A DNA stretch of 8,947 nucleotides, from contig CAZIGW010000065.1 of NCBI GenBank assembly GCA_964538565.1, positions 1 through 8,947 on the forward strand, read 5' to 3'. Positions 1 to 5,779 of this stretch are shown piece by piece. The notes beneath the pieces were generated by a model. That model did no database searches. It was not told where the DNA came from and saw only the letters and a list, made by a program, of their open reading frames with translations. This stretch comes from CAYVBN01 sp964538565 (GTDB lineage Bacteria > Pseudomonadota > Alphaproteobacteria > Rhizobiales > Xanthobacteraceae). The position numbers and the translations under genes are program-made. Every line of letters starts with the position of its first letter. Position 1 is the stretch's first letter.

Positions 1-1
1 C

Positions 2-310
2 GCCTCCCGCGTCGTGACCGTCGAACGCGAGGCGGCGGACGACGCCTCCGACGTCGTCGCGTCGTTCGCGGGCAAAAGCAGTCCCGAGATCGCCGCGCTC
101 GAGCGCCGTCACCGGCGCCTGCGCGCCGGCAAACGGGTTGCGGCGCGCGAGCACGCGTCGAAGCGGCGGAGCGGGGCCTCGCTGCCCGGACCGGCGGTCG
201 CAGCGGCGGACGGCCGTCGTCATCCGCCCGGCTGTCGTTGCCACGAGGTCCAGTGCCTGCCGCTCTATCCGCCGAGCGCCACCGGCGCCGGGCGCTGGTG
301 CGAGCCGTGA
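2..310 (+). CDS. Possible 3' end of an unknown protein gene (partial, doubtful)
   Basis: A frame is open from the left edge to a TGA at 308-310, giving about 102 residues with no upstream boundary. By my rough count, third codon positions are more G/C-rich (about 85%) than first positions (about 78%), and second positions are lowest. That mildly favours real coding in this frame over its mirror frame on the other strand. The translation is rich in Arg, Ala and Ser, and its C-terminal 35 residues carry four Cys (a CRCHEVQC stretch and a WCEP end). I recognise no family and can assign no function. It could equally be non-coding GC-rich sequence: the minus strand is also open here in the mirror frame. 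Confidence 0.22.
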   Translation, partial: ASRVVTVEREAADDASDVVASFAGKSSPEIAALERRHRRLRAGKRVAAREHASKRRSGASLPGPAVAAADGRRHPPGCRCHEVQCLPLYPPSATGAGRWCEP

Positions 311-407
311 TGCGCTGAGGTCTGCGAGCCGCGGAGGCCGGATGGCCGCCCGTCGAGGTTTCAGCCGCACGTCGCCGCGAGGGCGGAAGCCCAGCGCCCG
401 CCGGCCC

Positions 408-436
408 TTGCATGGGACGGCCGCCCGGCGTAGAGG
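408..436 (+). promoter_or_regulatory. Candidate promoter of tRNA-Pro
   Basis: A TTGCAT hexamer (408-413) is followed, after 17 bases (414-430), by TAGAGG (431-436). The spacing is ideal for a sigma-70-type promoter and would place the transcript start near 443, about 14 bases before the tRNA. Both hexamers match the consensus only partly, so the call rests mainly on spacing and position. The rest of 311-456 holds nothing I recognise. Confidence 0.3.
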
Positions 437-456
437 TTCGCCCTCGACCGGAATGG

Positions 457-534
457 CGGAGCGTAGCGCAGCCCGGTTAGCGCACCAGTCTGGGGGACTG
501 GGGGTCCCGGGTTCAAATCCCGGCGCTCCGACCA
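457..534 (+). tRNA. tRNA-Pro (anticodon GGG)
   Basis: A complete cloverleaf can be folded by hand. The acceptor stem is CGGAGCG (457-463) with CGCTCCG (524-530). The D stem is GCGC (466-469) with GCGC (480-483), enclosing a loop with GG and TTAG. The anticodon stem is CCAGT (485-489) with ACTGG (497-501), and its loop carries T491 before the GGG anticodon at 492-494. The variable loop is five bases. The T arm is CCGGG-TTCAAAT-CCCGG (507-523). Discriminator A531 is followed by a genomically encoded CCA (532-534). It reads CCC and CCU proline codons; in a GC-rich genome CCC-reading capacity matters. It stands alone here, convergent with the beta-propeller gene on its right. Confidence 0.97.
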
Positions 535-617
535 GATTTGCGAACGCGCCAAGACAACCCGTTTGACGCCGCCCGCTCGCCGCGCCGCTGCCGGCCGGTT
601 CGCCGTCTGCGACCGGC

Positions 618-1640
618 TCATCGCGCGCGCTCCGGCGCCGGGGGCGCGGCGCGATAGACCCGGATGGCGGCGGGCTCTCCCGCGCGCGCCCGGGCGGCGA
701 CAAACAGGCGATCAAGCTCGGGGACGAACAGGGCGGTCCTCGCGCCGCTCGCGGTCGCGATGCGGGCAAGGCGCGGAAAGTTGGGCTCCTCCGCGTTCAG
801 GACGTCGATGAATCCCTCGCCGCAAGCCACGTAGACGCGGCGGCGCCTGGCGTCGACGAAGAGATCGTCGGCGTCGCCGCAGATCGCGGTCTCGCCCGCC
901 GCCGCGCCGCTCGCCGCGTCGAACGCCGCCAGCATCGGTGGATTGCGAAACGCGACGAGTACGCGCTGCGCGTCGAGCGCCATGGGAAAATTGCCGCCGT
1001 GACGCATCCGCCAGCGTGCGCGTTCGGCCCCGGTCGCGCCGTCGAGTACGGCGATCGCGCGCGCGTCGGGCAGGTTGGCGAACAGCCGGCCGGACGCCGA
1101 ATCGAGCTGAAAGCTCTCAGGGTGGGCGGGGAGCGCAAACGCGTCGATCTTCTTGTTGGTCGCTGCGTCGATGACCGCGATCGCGCCACCGCCGTAGCCG
1201 ACCAGCAGCCGGCCGCTCCGCGGATCGATTCGGATGTTGTCCGCGTCCTCGCCGAGGTCGATCCGGCCGGAGGCGGCATAGTCCGGCCCGCGATAAGCGC
1301 GCACCGAGCCGTCTCCCGCATTGGCGACGTAGAGCGTGTCGGCCGGCCGCACGTAGGCGACGCCCTGCGGTTCGCGCAGGCCGGTGAGGCGACGCACGAC
1401 CTTGCGTGCGTCGAGATCGACCACCGCGACGGTGTCGTTGCCGAGTTCCGCCACGAACAGCCGCCGCCGCTCAAGATCGACCGCCATGTGATCGATGCGG
1501 CCGCGCACGGGCCCGAGCGGAATCGTGGCTTCGAGCCGCAGCGGGTCCGTGTCGGCAGGCTGGGCGCACGCCGGCGGCGCCGTTGCGGCGACGATGATGC
1601 AGAACGTGAGAGAAAGAAGGCGTTGCCTGTGTCCGTCCAT
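618..1640 (-). CDS. Secreted YVTN/YncE-like seven-bladed beta-propeller protein
   Basis: The product is a predicted 340-residue exported protein. Residues 1-26 form a signal peptide (basic start, hydrophobic LTFCIIVAATA core, likely cleavage after PACA). The Cys before the cleavage site lacks a good lipobox, so a soluble periplasmic protein is more likely than a lipoprotein. Seven regularly spaced blade motifs follow, starting near residues 61, 102, 145, 186, 227, 269 and 312; the clearest are LFVAELGNDTVAVVDLD and TLYVANAGDGSVRAY. This matches a closed seven-bladed YVTN/YncE-type propeller. Such domains usually bind proteins, DNA or ligands and no catalytic residues are evident, so the specific role is unknown. 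I chose ATG 1640 because GAGGTGA (complement of 1647-1653) lies six bases upstream; an in-frame TTG at 1646 abuts that site and is less likely. It is the last of three minus-strand genes, with a 161-bp gap before it. Confidence 0.85.
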   Translation of the reverse strand: MDGHRQRLLSLTFCIIVAATAPPACAQPADTDPLRLEATIPLGPVRGRIDHMAVDLERRRLFVAELGNDTVAVVDLDARKVVRRLTGLREPQGVAYVRPADTLYVANAGDGSVRAYRGPDYAASGRIDLGEDADNIRIDPRSGRLLVGYGGGAIAVIDAATNKKIDAFALPAHPESFQLDSASGRLFANLPDARAIAVLDGATGAERARWRMRHGGNFPMALDAQRVLVAFRNPPMLAAFDAASGAAAGETAICGDADDLFVDARRRRVYVACGEGFIDVLNAEEPNFPRLARIATASGARTALFVPELDRLFVAARARAGEPAAIRVYRAAPPAPERAR

Positions 1641-1801
1641 GCGCAATCACCTCGAAGGATCGAGCGTTGCGCAGCGCTTGGACGGCGCGGCCGTCTGACG
1701 GGGAGACTGCGTGTCCCCGCGCCATCAGGTTAGCGAGCGGGGTTTGCGGGCGCAAGCGCCGTGAGCTTGCGCGGCGAGGCGCCCGTCGCGAGAAACGCGC
1801 G

Positions 1802-2215
1802 CTATTTTCCGCAGTTCCAGACGAAGCCGATCGGCGTCGAGGTCCAGCACGGCCCGAAGCTGCCGCCGTTCCAGCGGCCGCGGTAGAAGCGCGGCGGGCC
1901 GTAGCCGTACCACACGTGGTCGCCGTACCAGTAAGGCCCGTGGTAGGAATATTCCCGTCCGGGAATTTCCGCGATCTCGCGGCCCTGGCCCGGCGGCGGC
2001 GTGTAGCCCGGCAGGAAGCCGTAGCCGCGCCAGCGGTGCGCCGGGCGACGGCTCGTGTGGCGCTTGAGGCTCTTGTGCGGTTTCGCCTCGGCCGCCGTGC
2101 CTTGGGCGCTCTCCTCGCCCGCCGAAACCGCATGCGCGGCGGCCGGCAGCAGGAACGCGGCGAGGCCGAGCGCGGCAAGGCCGGTCGCAAGCAGAGGGGC
2201 AGGGTGCTTCACCAT
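1802..2215 (-). CDS. Small secreted aromatic-rich protein of unknown function
   Basis: The predicted protein has 137 residues. Residues 1-29 are a clear signal peptide (MVKH start, long Ala/Leu core, cleavage likely after AAAHA). A short polar basic stretch (residues 45-63, Lys/Arg/His-rich) follows. The C-terminal half is unusually rich in Tyr, Trp, Gly and Pro, for example YHGPYWYGDHVWYGYGPPRF near 91-110, and it ends GPCWTSTPIGFVWNCGK. The two Cys (123 and 135) could form a disulfide. I recall similar C-terminal GPCWxxTxIGxxWxCG endings in uncharacterised secreted proteins of Bradyrhizobium relatives, but no function is known to me. ATG 2215 is preceded by GGGAGGACG, a strong though close Shine-Dalgarno site. 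The gene starts 137 bp after the transferase stop on the same strand. An envelope or cell-surface role is inference from signal peptide and neighbours only. Confidence 0.85.
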   Translation of the reverse strand: MVKHPAPLLATGLAALGLAAFLLPAAAHAVSAGEESAQGTAAEAKPHKSLKRHTSRRPAHRWRGYGFLPGYTPPPGQGREIAEIPGREYSYHGPYWYGDHVWYGYGPPRFYRGRWNGGSFGPCWTSTPIGFVWNCGK

Positions 2216-2294
2216 CGTCCTCCCGGTTGGCGGGTCGCGGTCGCCCGGTTTCTTTTCAAGCCTGCGAAACAGGTCGCATCCTCGTGCGGCGGAT

Positions 2295-2306
2295 CGAAGG
2301 CCTTCG
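2295..2306. repeat. 12-bp perfect palindrome in the gap between two minus-strand genes
   Basis: CGAAGGCCTTCG is perfectly self-complementary. It sits in the 137-bp gap (2216-2352) between the transferase stop and the start of the small secreted protein. It could be part of a weak hairpin or a protein site, but no T tract follows and the flanks do not extend the symmetry. Nothing else is recognisable in this gap. Confidence 0.4.
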
Positions 2307-2352
2307 GGCCACGATGCCGGCCGGCGTTCGCGCGGCCGCAATTGTCGCCGGC

Positions 2353-3882
2353 TCAGTAGGCGTTCTGCGTCTCGAGCAGGGCGAACGGCGTACGCAGCAG
2401 AATGTAGCAGTCGAACAGCAATGACCAGTTCTCGATGTAGTAGAGGTCGTGTTCGACGCGGCGCTGCAGCTTCTCCGGCGTGTCGAGCTCGCCGCGCCAG
2501 CCGTTGATCTGCGCCCAGCCGGTGATACCGGGCTTCACCCGGTGGCGGGCGAAATATTCGTCGACCACCTCGTCCCACAGCCGGTTGGCGGTCGGCGCCT
2601 CGAGCGCGTGCGGACGCGGGCCGACGAGGGAGAGCTCTCCGCGCACCACGTTGATGAGCTGCGGCAGCTCGTCGAGCGAGGTCTTGCGGATGAAGCGGCC
2701 GACGCGCGTCACCCGCGGATCGTCCTTGGTGACCACGCGTTTGGCGTTTGGATCGGCCTGCTCGTGGTAGAGCGAGCGGAACTTCAGGACCTCGATGATC
2801 TCGTTGTTGAAACCGTAGCGGCGCTGGCGGAAGAACACCGGTCCGGGGCTGTCGAGCCTGACGGCGAGCGCCACCAGCGCCAGCACCGGCGCGAGCGCCA
2901 CGAGCAGAAGCGAGCCGAGCACGACGTCGAACAGCGACTTGGTGACGAGGTTCCAGTCGGCGATCGGCTTGTCGAAGATGTCGAGGACCGGGACATTGCC
3001 GATGTAGGAATAGGCGCGCGGCCGAAAGCGCAGCCGGTTCATGTGGGCGGCGAGCCGCACGTCGACCGGCAGCACCCACAGCTTGCGCACCATCTGCAGC
3101 ACGCGGTCTTCCGCGGTGAGCGGCAGCGACACGAGGATGAGGTCGACGCGGGTGAGCCGGGTGAACTCGACGAGGTCGTCGACCGTCCCGAGCTTGGGAA
3201 CGCCGGCGACGACCGGCGGCGAACGGGCGTCGGTGCGGTCGTCGAACACGCCGCAGATGCGCAGGTCCGAATTGGCCTGGCCTTCGAGCGCACGGATCAG
3301 CGTCTCGCCCTCGCGCCCGCCACCGACGATGACGACGCGGCGGACGAGCCGCCCGGTACGCGCCCAGCGCCCGACGAGGGCGGTGACGGCGATGCGTCCG
3401 GCGAACAGGACGCCAAGGCCGGAGAGGTACAGCGCCGCCGCCCAGACGCGCGAGAACAGATCGGCGAACTTGGCGAAGAAGGCGGCGGCGAAGGCAACGA
3501 GGAAGACGAGCGACCAGGCGATGCCGACGCGGCTGAGCTGGTAGACATGCGTGCGCAGCGCCGCGACATCGTAGAGGCCGAACGCCTGGAAGATCACCAC
3601 CGCGGCCGCCGGCAGGACCACGATGGCCTCGACGTAGTGCCAGCCGAAACCGGTCGCCGGATAGACGTAGAACGCATCGATCGCCGCCCCGAGCACCAGG
3701 ATGGCGAGGAATTCGACCGCTCGCAGGCTGCCGGCGAGGACGACCGGCGAGATCGCTTTCGCGACCGGTTCGGCCGCGACCGCGCGGGCAAGCGCGCCGA
3801 GCGGGCGCGGGCGGGCGCGCTCGCAAGCGCCGGCATCGGACGCGGGCGCACGCACGGCGGATGTGTCGTGATCGATGATCAT
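2353..3882 (-). CDS. Polyprenyl-phosphate hexose-1-phosphate transferase (WcaJ/ExoY/WbaP family)
   Basis: This 509-residue membrane enzyme should transfer a hexose-1-phosphate (glucose in the closest named family, undecaprenyl-phosphate glucose phosphotransferase) from a UDP-sugar to undecaprenyl phosphate, the first step of exopolysaccharide or capsule repeat-unit assembly at the inner membrane. Four membrane segments lie near residues 55-75, 83-103, 120-140 and 147-167. A Rossmann-like domain follows (VVIVGGGREGETLIRAL, 183-199). The catalytic bacterial-sugar-transferase domain runs from about 314, with a hydrophobic re-entrant segment (316-340), KFRS (367-370), DDPRVTRVGRFIRKTSLDEL (387-406), SLVGPRP (418-424) and KPGITGWAQI (450-459). 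The Asp-Glu pair at 404-405 fits the catalytic dyad of the family. The length is normal for full five-segment members. ATG 3882 is the only reasonable start near the membrane region; the frame stays open upstream to 4167, but that part is Arg-rich and unlike the family. No convincing ribosome site precedes it. It is divergent from a polysaccharide deacetylase. Confidence 0.93.
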   Translation of the reverse strand: MIIDHDTSAVRAPASDAGACERARPRPLGALARAVAAEPVAKAISPVVLAGSLRAVEFLAILVLGAAIDAFYVYPATGFGWHYVEAIVVLPAAAVVIFQAFGLYDVAALRTHVYQLSRVGIAWSLVFLVAFAAAFFAKFADLFSRVWAAALYLSGLGVLFAGRIAVTALVGRWARTGRLVRRVVIVGGGREGETLIRALEGQANSDLRICGVFDDRTDARSPPVVAGVPKLGTVDDLVEFTRLTRVDLILVSLPLTAEDRVLQMVRKLWVLPVDVRLAAHMNRLRFRPRAYSYIGNVPVLDIFDKPIADWNLVTKSLFDVVLGSLLLVALAPVLALVALAVRLDSPGPVFFRQRRYGFNNEIIEVLKFRSLYHEQADPNAKRVVTKDDPRVTRVGRFIRKTSLDELPQLINVVRGELSLVGPRPHALEAPTANRLWDEVVDEYFARHRVKPGITGWAQINGWRGELDTPEKLQRRVEHDLYYIENWSLLFDCYILLRTPFALLETQNAY

Positions 3883-4227
3883 CAGGATCGCGCGGCGCCC
3901 GGATCGTGACAGGTATGGCGATAGGACTAACCGGGAAATCCTCTCGAAAGATTTAAGCCCCCGTAAAGCCCGGCGGGCGGCGGATGTGTCGGCCGGACGG
4001 CCTCCGTGGCAGCCTGTCCGCGCCCGGCCGGCGGCATCCGGCCGGCGGAACGGTGAACTGCGCCTTGCCGAACCGGAGCCGGTCAGGCCAAATCGAATGC
4101 GAACCGAATCCATGTCCCGCGGGCCGGACGGTGACCACGCACGCGCCAATTTCGCCGCGCGAATCACACAGGCTGGCGTCGTGATGACGATTTTTCCCGA
4201 CCGTCCAGATGTCCGAAGGGCTCACAC
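3883..4227. other. 345-bp divergent spacer between transferase and deacetylase genes
   Basis: This spacer has no credible gene and should hold the promoters of both flanking polysaccharide genes. Near the transferase start it has an A/T-richer patch (about 3920-3966) with the inverted repeat AAATC (3936-3940) / GATTT (3950-3954), the best candidate for a promoter or operator region on the minus side. Its middle holds a GC-rich 11-bp direct repeat (4024-4048). A 13-bp word, GGCGGATGTGTCG, occurs at 3979-3991 and again inside the transferase coding start at 3856-3868. On the + side, GAAGGG (4214-4219) is the deacetylase ribosome site. I could not identify convincing -35/-10 pairs. Confidence 0.6.
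4024..4048. repeat. 11-bp tandem direct repeat with hairpin potential
   Basis: CCGGCCGGCGG occurs perfectly at 4024-4034 and 4038-4048, a 14-bp period. Because CCGGCCGG is itself a palindrome, the two copies can also pair as an 8-bp stem around the 6-base loop CGGCAT, on either strand. It lies in the divergent spacer, so it could be a regulatory site or form a stable structure in a long 5' leader. In DNA this rich in G/C, chance remains possible. Confidence 0.5.
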
Positions 4228-5265
4228 GTGAGCGGACTGCGCCCCGCCCTCGACGTTCTGTACTTCAGCGGCATTCACGCGTTGATGCGGCCCGTGTGGG
4301 GCGGTGTCGGCGCGATCCTCGCCCTGCACCACGTGCGTCCGCCGCGCCCGGACGCCTTTCAGCCGAACCGGCGGCTGGAAGTGACGCCGCAATTCCTGGA
4401 CAGCATGGTGCGGACGTTGCGCCGGTCGAATCTCGACCTCGTCTCGCTCGACGAGGTGCACCGGAGGATGACGCAGGGCGATTTTCGCCGCCGCTTCGTG
4501 GCACTGACGTTCGACGACGGATACCGCGATACCAGGACCTGGGCGCTGCCGATCCTCAAGCGACATGGCGTCCCTTTCGCGGTGTTCGTCGCCACCGGGT
4601 TCGCCGACCGCATCGGCGAGCTGTGGTGGCTCGCGCTCGAACGCGTGGTCGCCAAGACCGACCGCATCGCGCTGCTGATCGAGGACGAGGACCTGCGCAT
4701 CGATTGCGGCACCTTGTCGGAAAAGCGGGCCGCCTTCGATGCGATCCGCGCGCGGCTGCGCCGGCTGCCGACGGACGAGGCGATCCGCGCCGCGATGCGC
4801 GACCTCGCTTCGCGCTACGCGGTCGACATGGCGGGGATCTGCCGCGAGGTGTGCATGACCTGGAGCGAGCTCGCCGAACTGGCGCGCGATCCCCTGGTGA
4901 CGATCGGCGCCCACACGGTCAACCACGTGGTGCTGGCGAAGGTGAGCGCGGAGGAGGTGCGGGCCGAGCTCGGCATGAGCCGTACCGTGATCCAGTCGGC
5001 GCTCGGCGTGCGCTGCGAGCACCTCTCGTATCCGTTCGGTGACGCCGCCGCGGCCGGGCCGAGGGAATTCCGCATCGCCGCCGAGCTCGGCTTCAAGACG
5101 GCGGCGACCGCGCGCGCAGGGGTTCTGTTCCGCCGCCATGCGGCGCAGCTCACGGCCCTGCCGCGCCTGTCGGTCGACGGGGAGCACCAGCGCCTGCGCT
5201 ATGTGAAAGTGCTGCTGTCCGGATCCGCGACGCCCGCGCTGGCGGACCGGCGCGAGAGCGCGTGA
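4228..5265 (+). CDS. Polysaccharide deacetylase family protein (NodB homology domain, CE4)
   Basis: The 345-residue product carries the metal-dependent carbohydrate esterase 4 signatures. Motif 1 is LTFDDGYRD (93-101), whose two Asp supply the catalytic base and a metal ligand. Motif 2 is GAHTVNH (227-233), whose two His complete the metal site. Motif 3 is SYPFGD (267-272). All key residues are present, so it should be active, removing acetyl groups from a polysaccharide or an N-acetyl sugar. Between motifs 1 and 2 lies an insert of roughly 85 residues (about 125-210), starting with GELWWLALE, longer than in compact NodB domains. I see no signal peptide, so the protein may be cytoplasmic or associate with the membrane through the hydrophobic patch near residues 8-36. 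The start is GTG 4228, with GAAGGG eight bases upstream. Divergence from the glycosyl-phosphate transferase suggests that both act on one envelope polysaccharide; that is inference. Confidence 0.9.
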   Translation: MSGLRPALDVLYFSGIHALMRPVWGGVGAILALHHVRPPRPDAFQPNRRLEVTPQFLDSMVRTLRRSNLDLVSLDEVHRRMTQGDFRRRFVALTFDDGYRDTRTWALPILKRHGVPFAVFVATGFADRIGELWWLALERVVAKTDRIALLIEDEDLRIDCGTLSEKRAAFDAIRARLRRLPTDEAIRAAMRDLASRYAVDMAGICREVCMTWSELAELARDPLVTIGAHTVNHVVLAKVSAEEVRAELGMSRTVIQSALGVRCEHLSYPFGDAAAAGPREFRIAAELGFKTAATARAGVLFRRHAAQLTALPRLSVDGEHQRLRYVKVLLSGSATPALADRRESA

Positions 5266-5366
5266 GCGAGGTTCGACGTCTTGTGCGTCGGAATTCTCCA
5301 CGCAACGGGCTCCGACCGCCCCAGGCAAGGTCGTCCGACCCGCCTGAAGCATTCGGCCGGGCGGCG

Positions 5367-5591
5367 CTACGCGGCCTTTCCGCGCGCAAGCGACTGGACG
5401 TCGGACGTCGTCAGCGCGTTGCCGCCGATCCCCCAGTCGCCGCTCTCCACCTCCTCGACGACGCACCAGGTGACGCTGCGCATGTTCTCGCCTTCGATCG
5501 AGACCATGGCGTCGGTGAGCTTGCTGATGATCTGGCGTTTCTGTTCCTTGCTGAACACGTCCTTGATCACGCGGACCTGAATGAGCGGCAT
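5367..5591 (-). CDS. Tautomerase family protein (4-oxalocrotonate tautomerase-like)
   Basis: This 74-residue protein begins MPLIQVRV, so Met removal exposes the N-terminal Pro that serves as catalytic base in the tautomerase superfamily. The EQK (16-18), SKLTDAM (23-29) and GDWGIGG (51-57) elements align with 4-oxalocrotonate tautomerase. However, the two Arg of the classical active site (Arg11 and Arg39 after Met loss) are not conserved: a Val-Phe pair occupies the first region and Trp42 the second, and the C-terminus is about 12 residues longer. It is therefore probably not a true 4-oxalocrotonate tautomerase; the substrate is unknown. The start, ATG 5591, has GGGAGA six bases upstream; the frame continues further 5' but would hide the catalytic Pro. 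The gene is divergent from a MocR-type regulator that likely controls it, and convergent with the deacetylase. Confidence 0.88.
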   Translation of the reverse strand: MPLIQVRVIKDVFSKEQKRQIISKLTDAMVSIEGENMRSVTWCVVEEVESGDWGIGGNALTTSDVQSLARGKAA

Positions 5592-5711
5592 GGTGTTCTC
5601 CCTTGTCTGTCTGATCGGAAGGCGGGGTTGCGGCCGGACAGGATGGAGCGCCTGCCTGCTTGACACCGGCGATACGCTGCCGAACACTTGTGCGAACGGG
5701 AATAGACAGTT

Positions 5712-5730
5712 TTGACGTCAGTTGACGTCA
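5712..5730. promoter_or_regulatory. Tandem TTGACGTCA operator candidate
   Basis: TTGACGTCA occurs twice, at 5712-5720 and 5722-5730. The inner octamer TGACGTCA is a perfect palindrome, and the copies are exactly 10 bp apart, about one helical turn, so a dimer or tandem DNA-binding domains could bind one face. The first copy also reads as a -35 box (TTGACG, 5712-5717) with TACTGG (5734-5739) 16 bp downstream, giving a possible regulator promoter overlapped by the site. It lies 50 bp before the MocR start and 121 bp before the tautomerase start. Confidence 0.55.
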
Positions 5731-5734
5731 CTGT

Positions 5735-5763
5735 ACTGGTCCGAAAGCCGGGCCAGTCCGAAA
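5735..5763. promoter_or_regulatory. Direct GTCCGAAA repeats with an ACTGG/CCAGT inverted repeat
   Basis: GTCCGAAA occurs at 5739-5746 and 5756-5763, a 17-bp period, and overlaps an inverted repeat ACTGG (5735-5739) / CCAGT (5753-5757). It sits just upstream of the MocR gene's ribosome site. MocR regulators are known to bind direct repeats, sometimes combined with inverted ones, near their own promoter, so this is a second operator candidate beside the tandem palindrome. Confidence 0.4.
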
Positions 5764-5779
5764 TGAAGGGCGAACCGGC

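Noticed and set aside
138..566. 142-codon + strand frame running through the tRNA gene
   Set aside because: It overlaps a perfect tRNA cloverleaf and its translation is Arg/Ser/Pro low-complexity sequence.
1802..3826. A single 674-codon minus-strand frame spanning the small secreted protein and most of the transferase
   Set aside because: Only its last 137 codons (from ATG 2215, with a signal peptide and ribosome site) look like a protein. The rest is an out-of-frame shadow of the transferase, so this is not a fusion.
2449..3909. 486-codon + strand frame antisense to the transferase
   Set aside because: The minus-strand gene has unmistakable family motifs over this whole stretch. The + frame is a low-complexity Arg/Asp/Glu/His-rich translation, typical of high-GC antisense.
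4026..4048. Start of a CRISPR-like repeat array
   Set aside because: Only two short GC-rich units with a 3-base gap, no spacers of regular length and no cas genes.
3883..4167. N-terminal extension of the transferase to 4167
   Set aside because: The added 95 residues are Arg-rich and without family resemblance, and they would use up most of the divergent spacer. ATG 3882 leaves a normal family length.
5274..5290. CGACG/CGTCG hairpin after the deacetylase stop as a terminator
   Set aside because: Stem of only five base pairs, with no T tract on either strand.
5361..5372. 12-bp word GCGGCGCTACGC shared by the 3' ends of the tautomerase and metY-like genes (also at 8786-8797)
   Set aside because: Both sites encode Ala-rich C-termini followed by TAG in GC-rich DNA; coincidence of codon use explains it.
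4222..5466. 414-codon minus-strand frame antisense to the deacetylase
   Set aside because: All three CE4 motifs are on the + strand. The antisense product is repetitive in Arg, Ala, Gly and His and overlaps the tautomerase 3' end.
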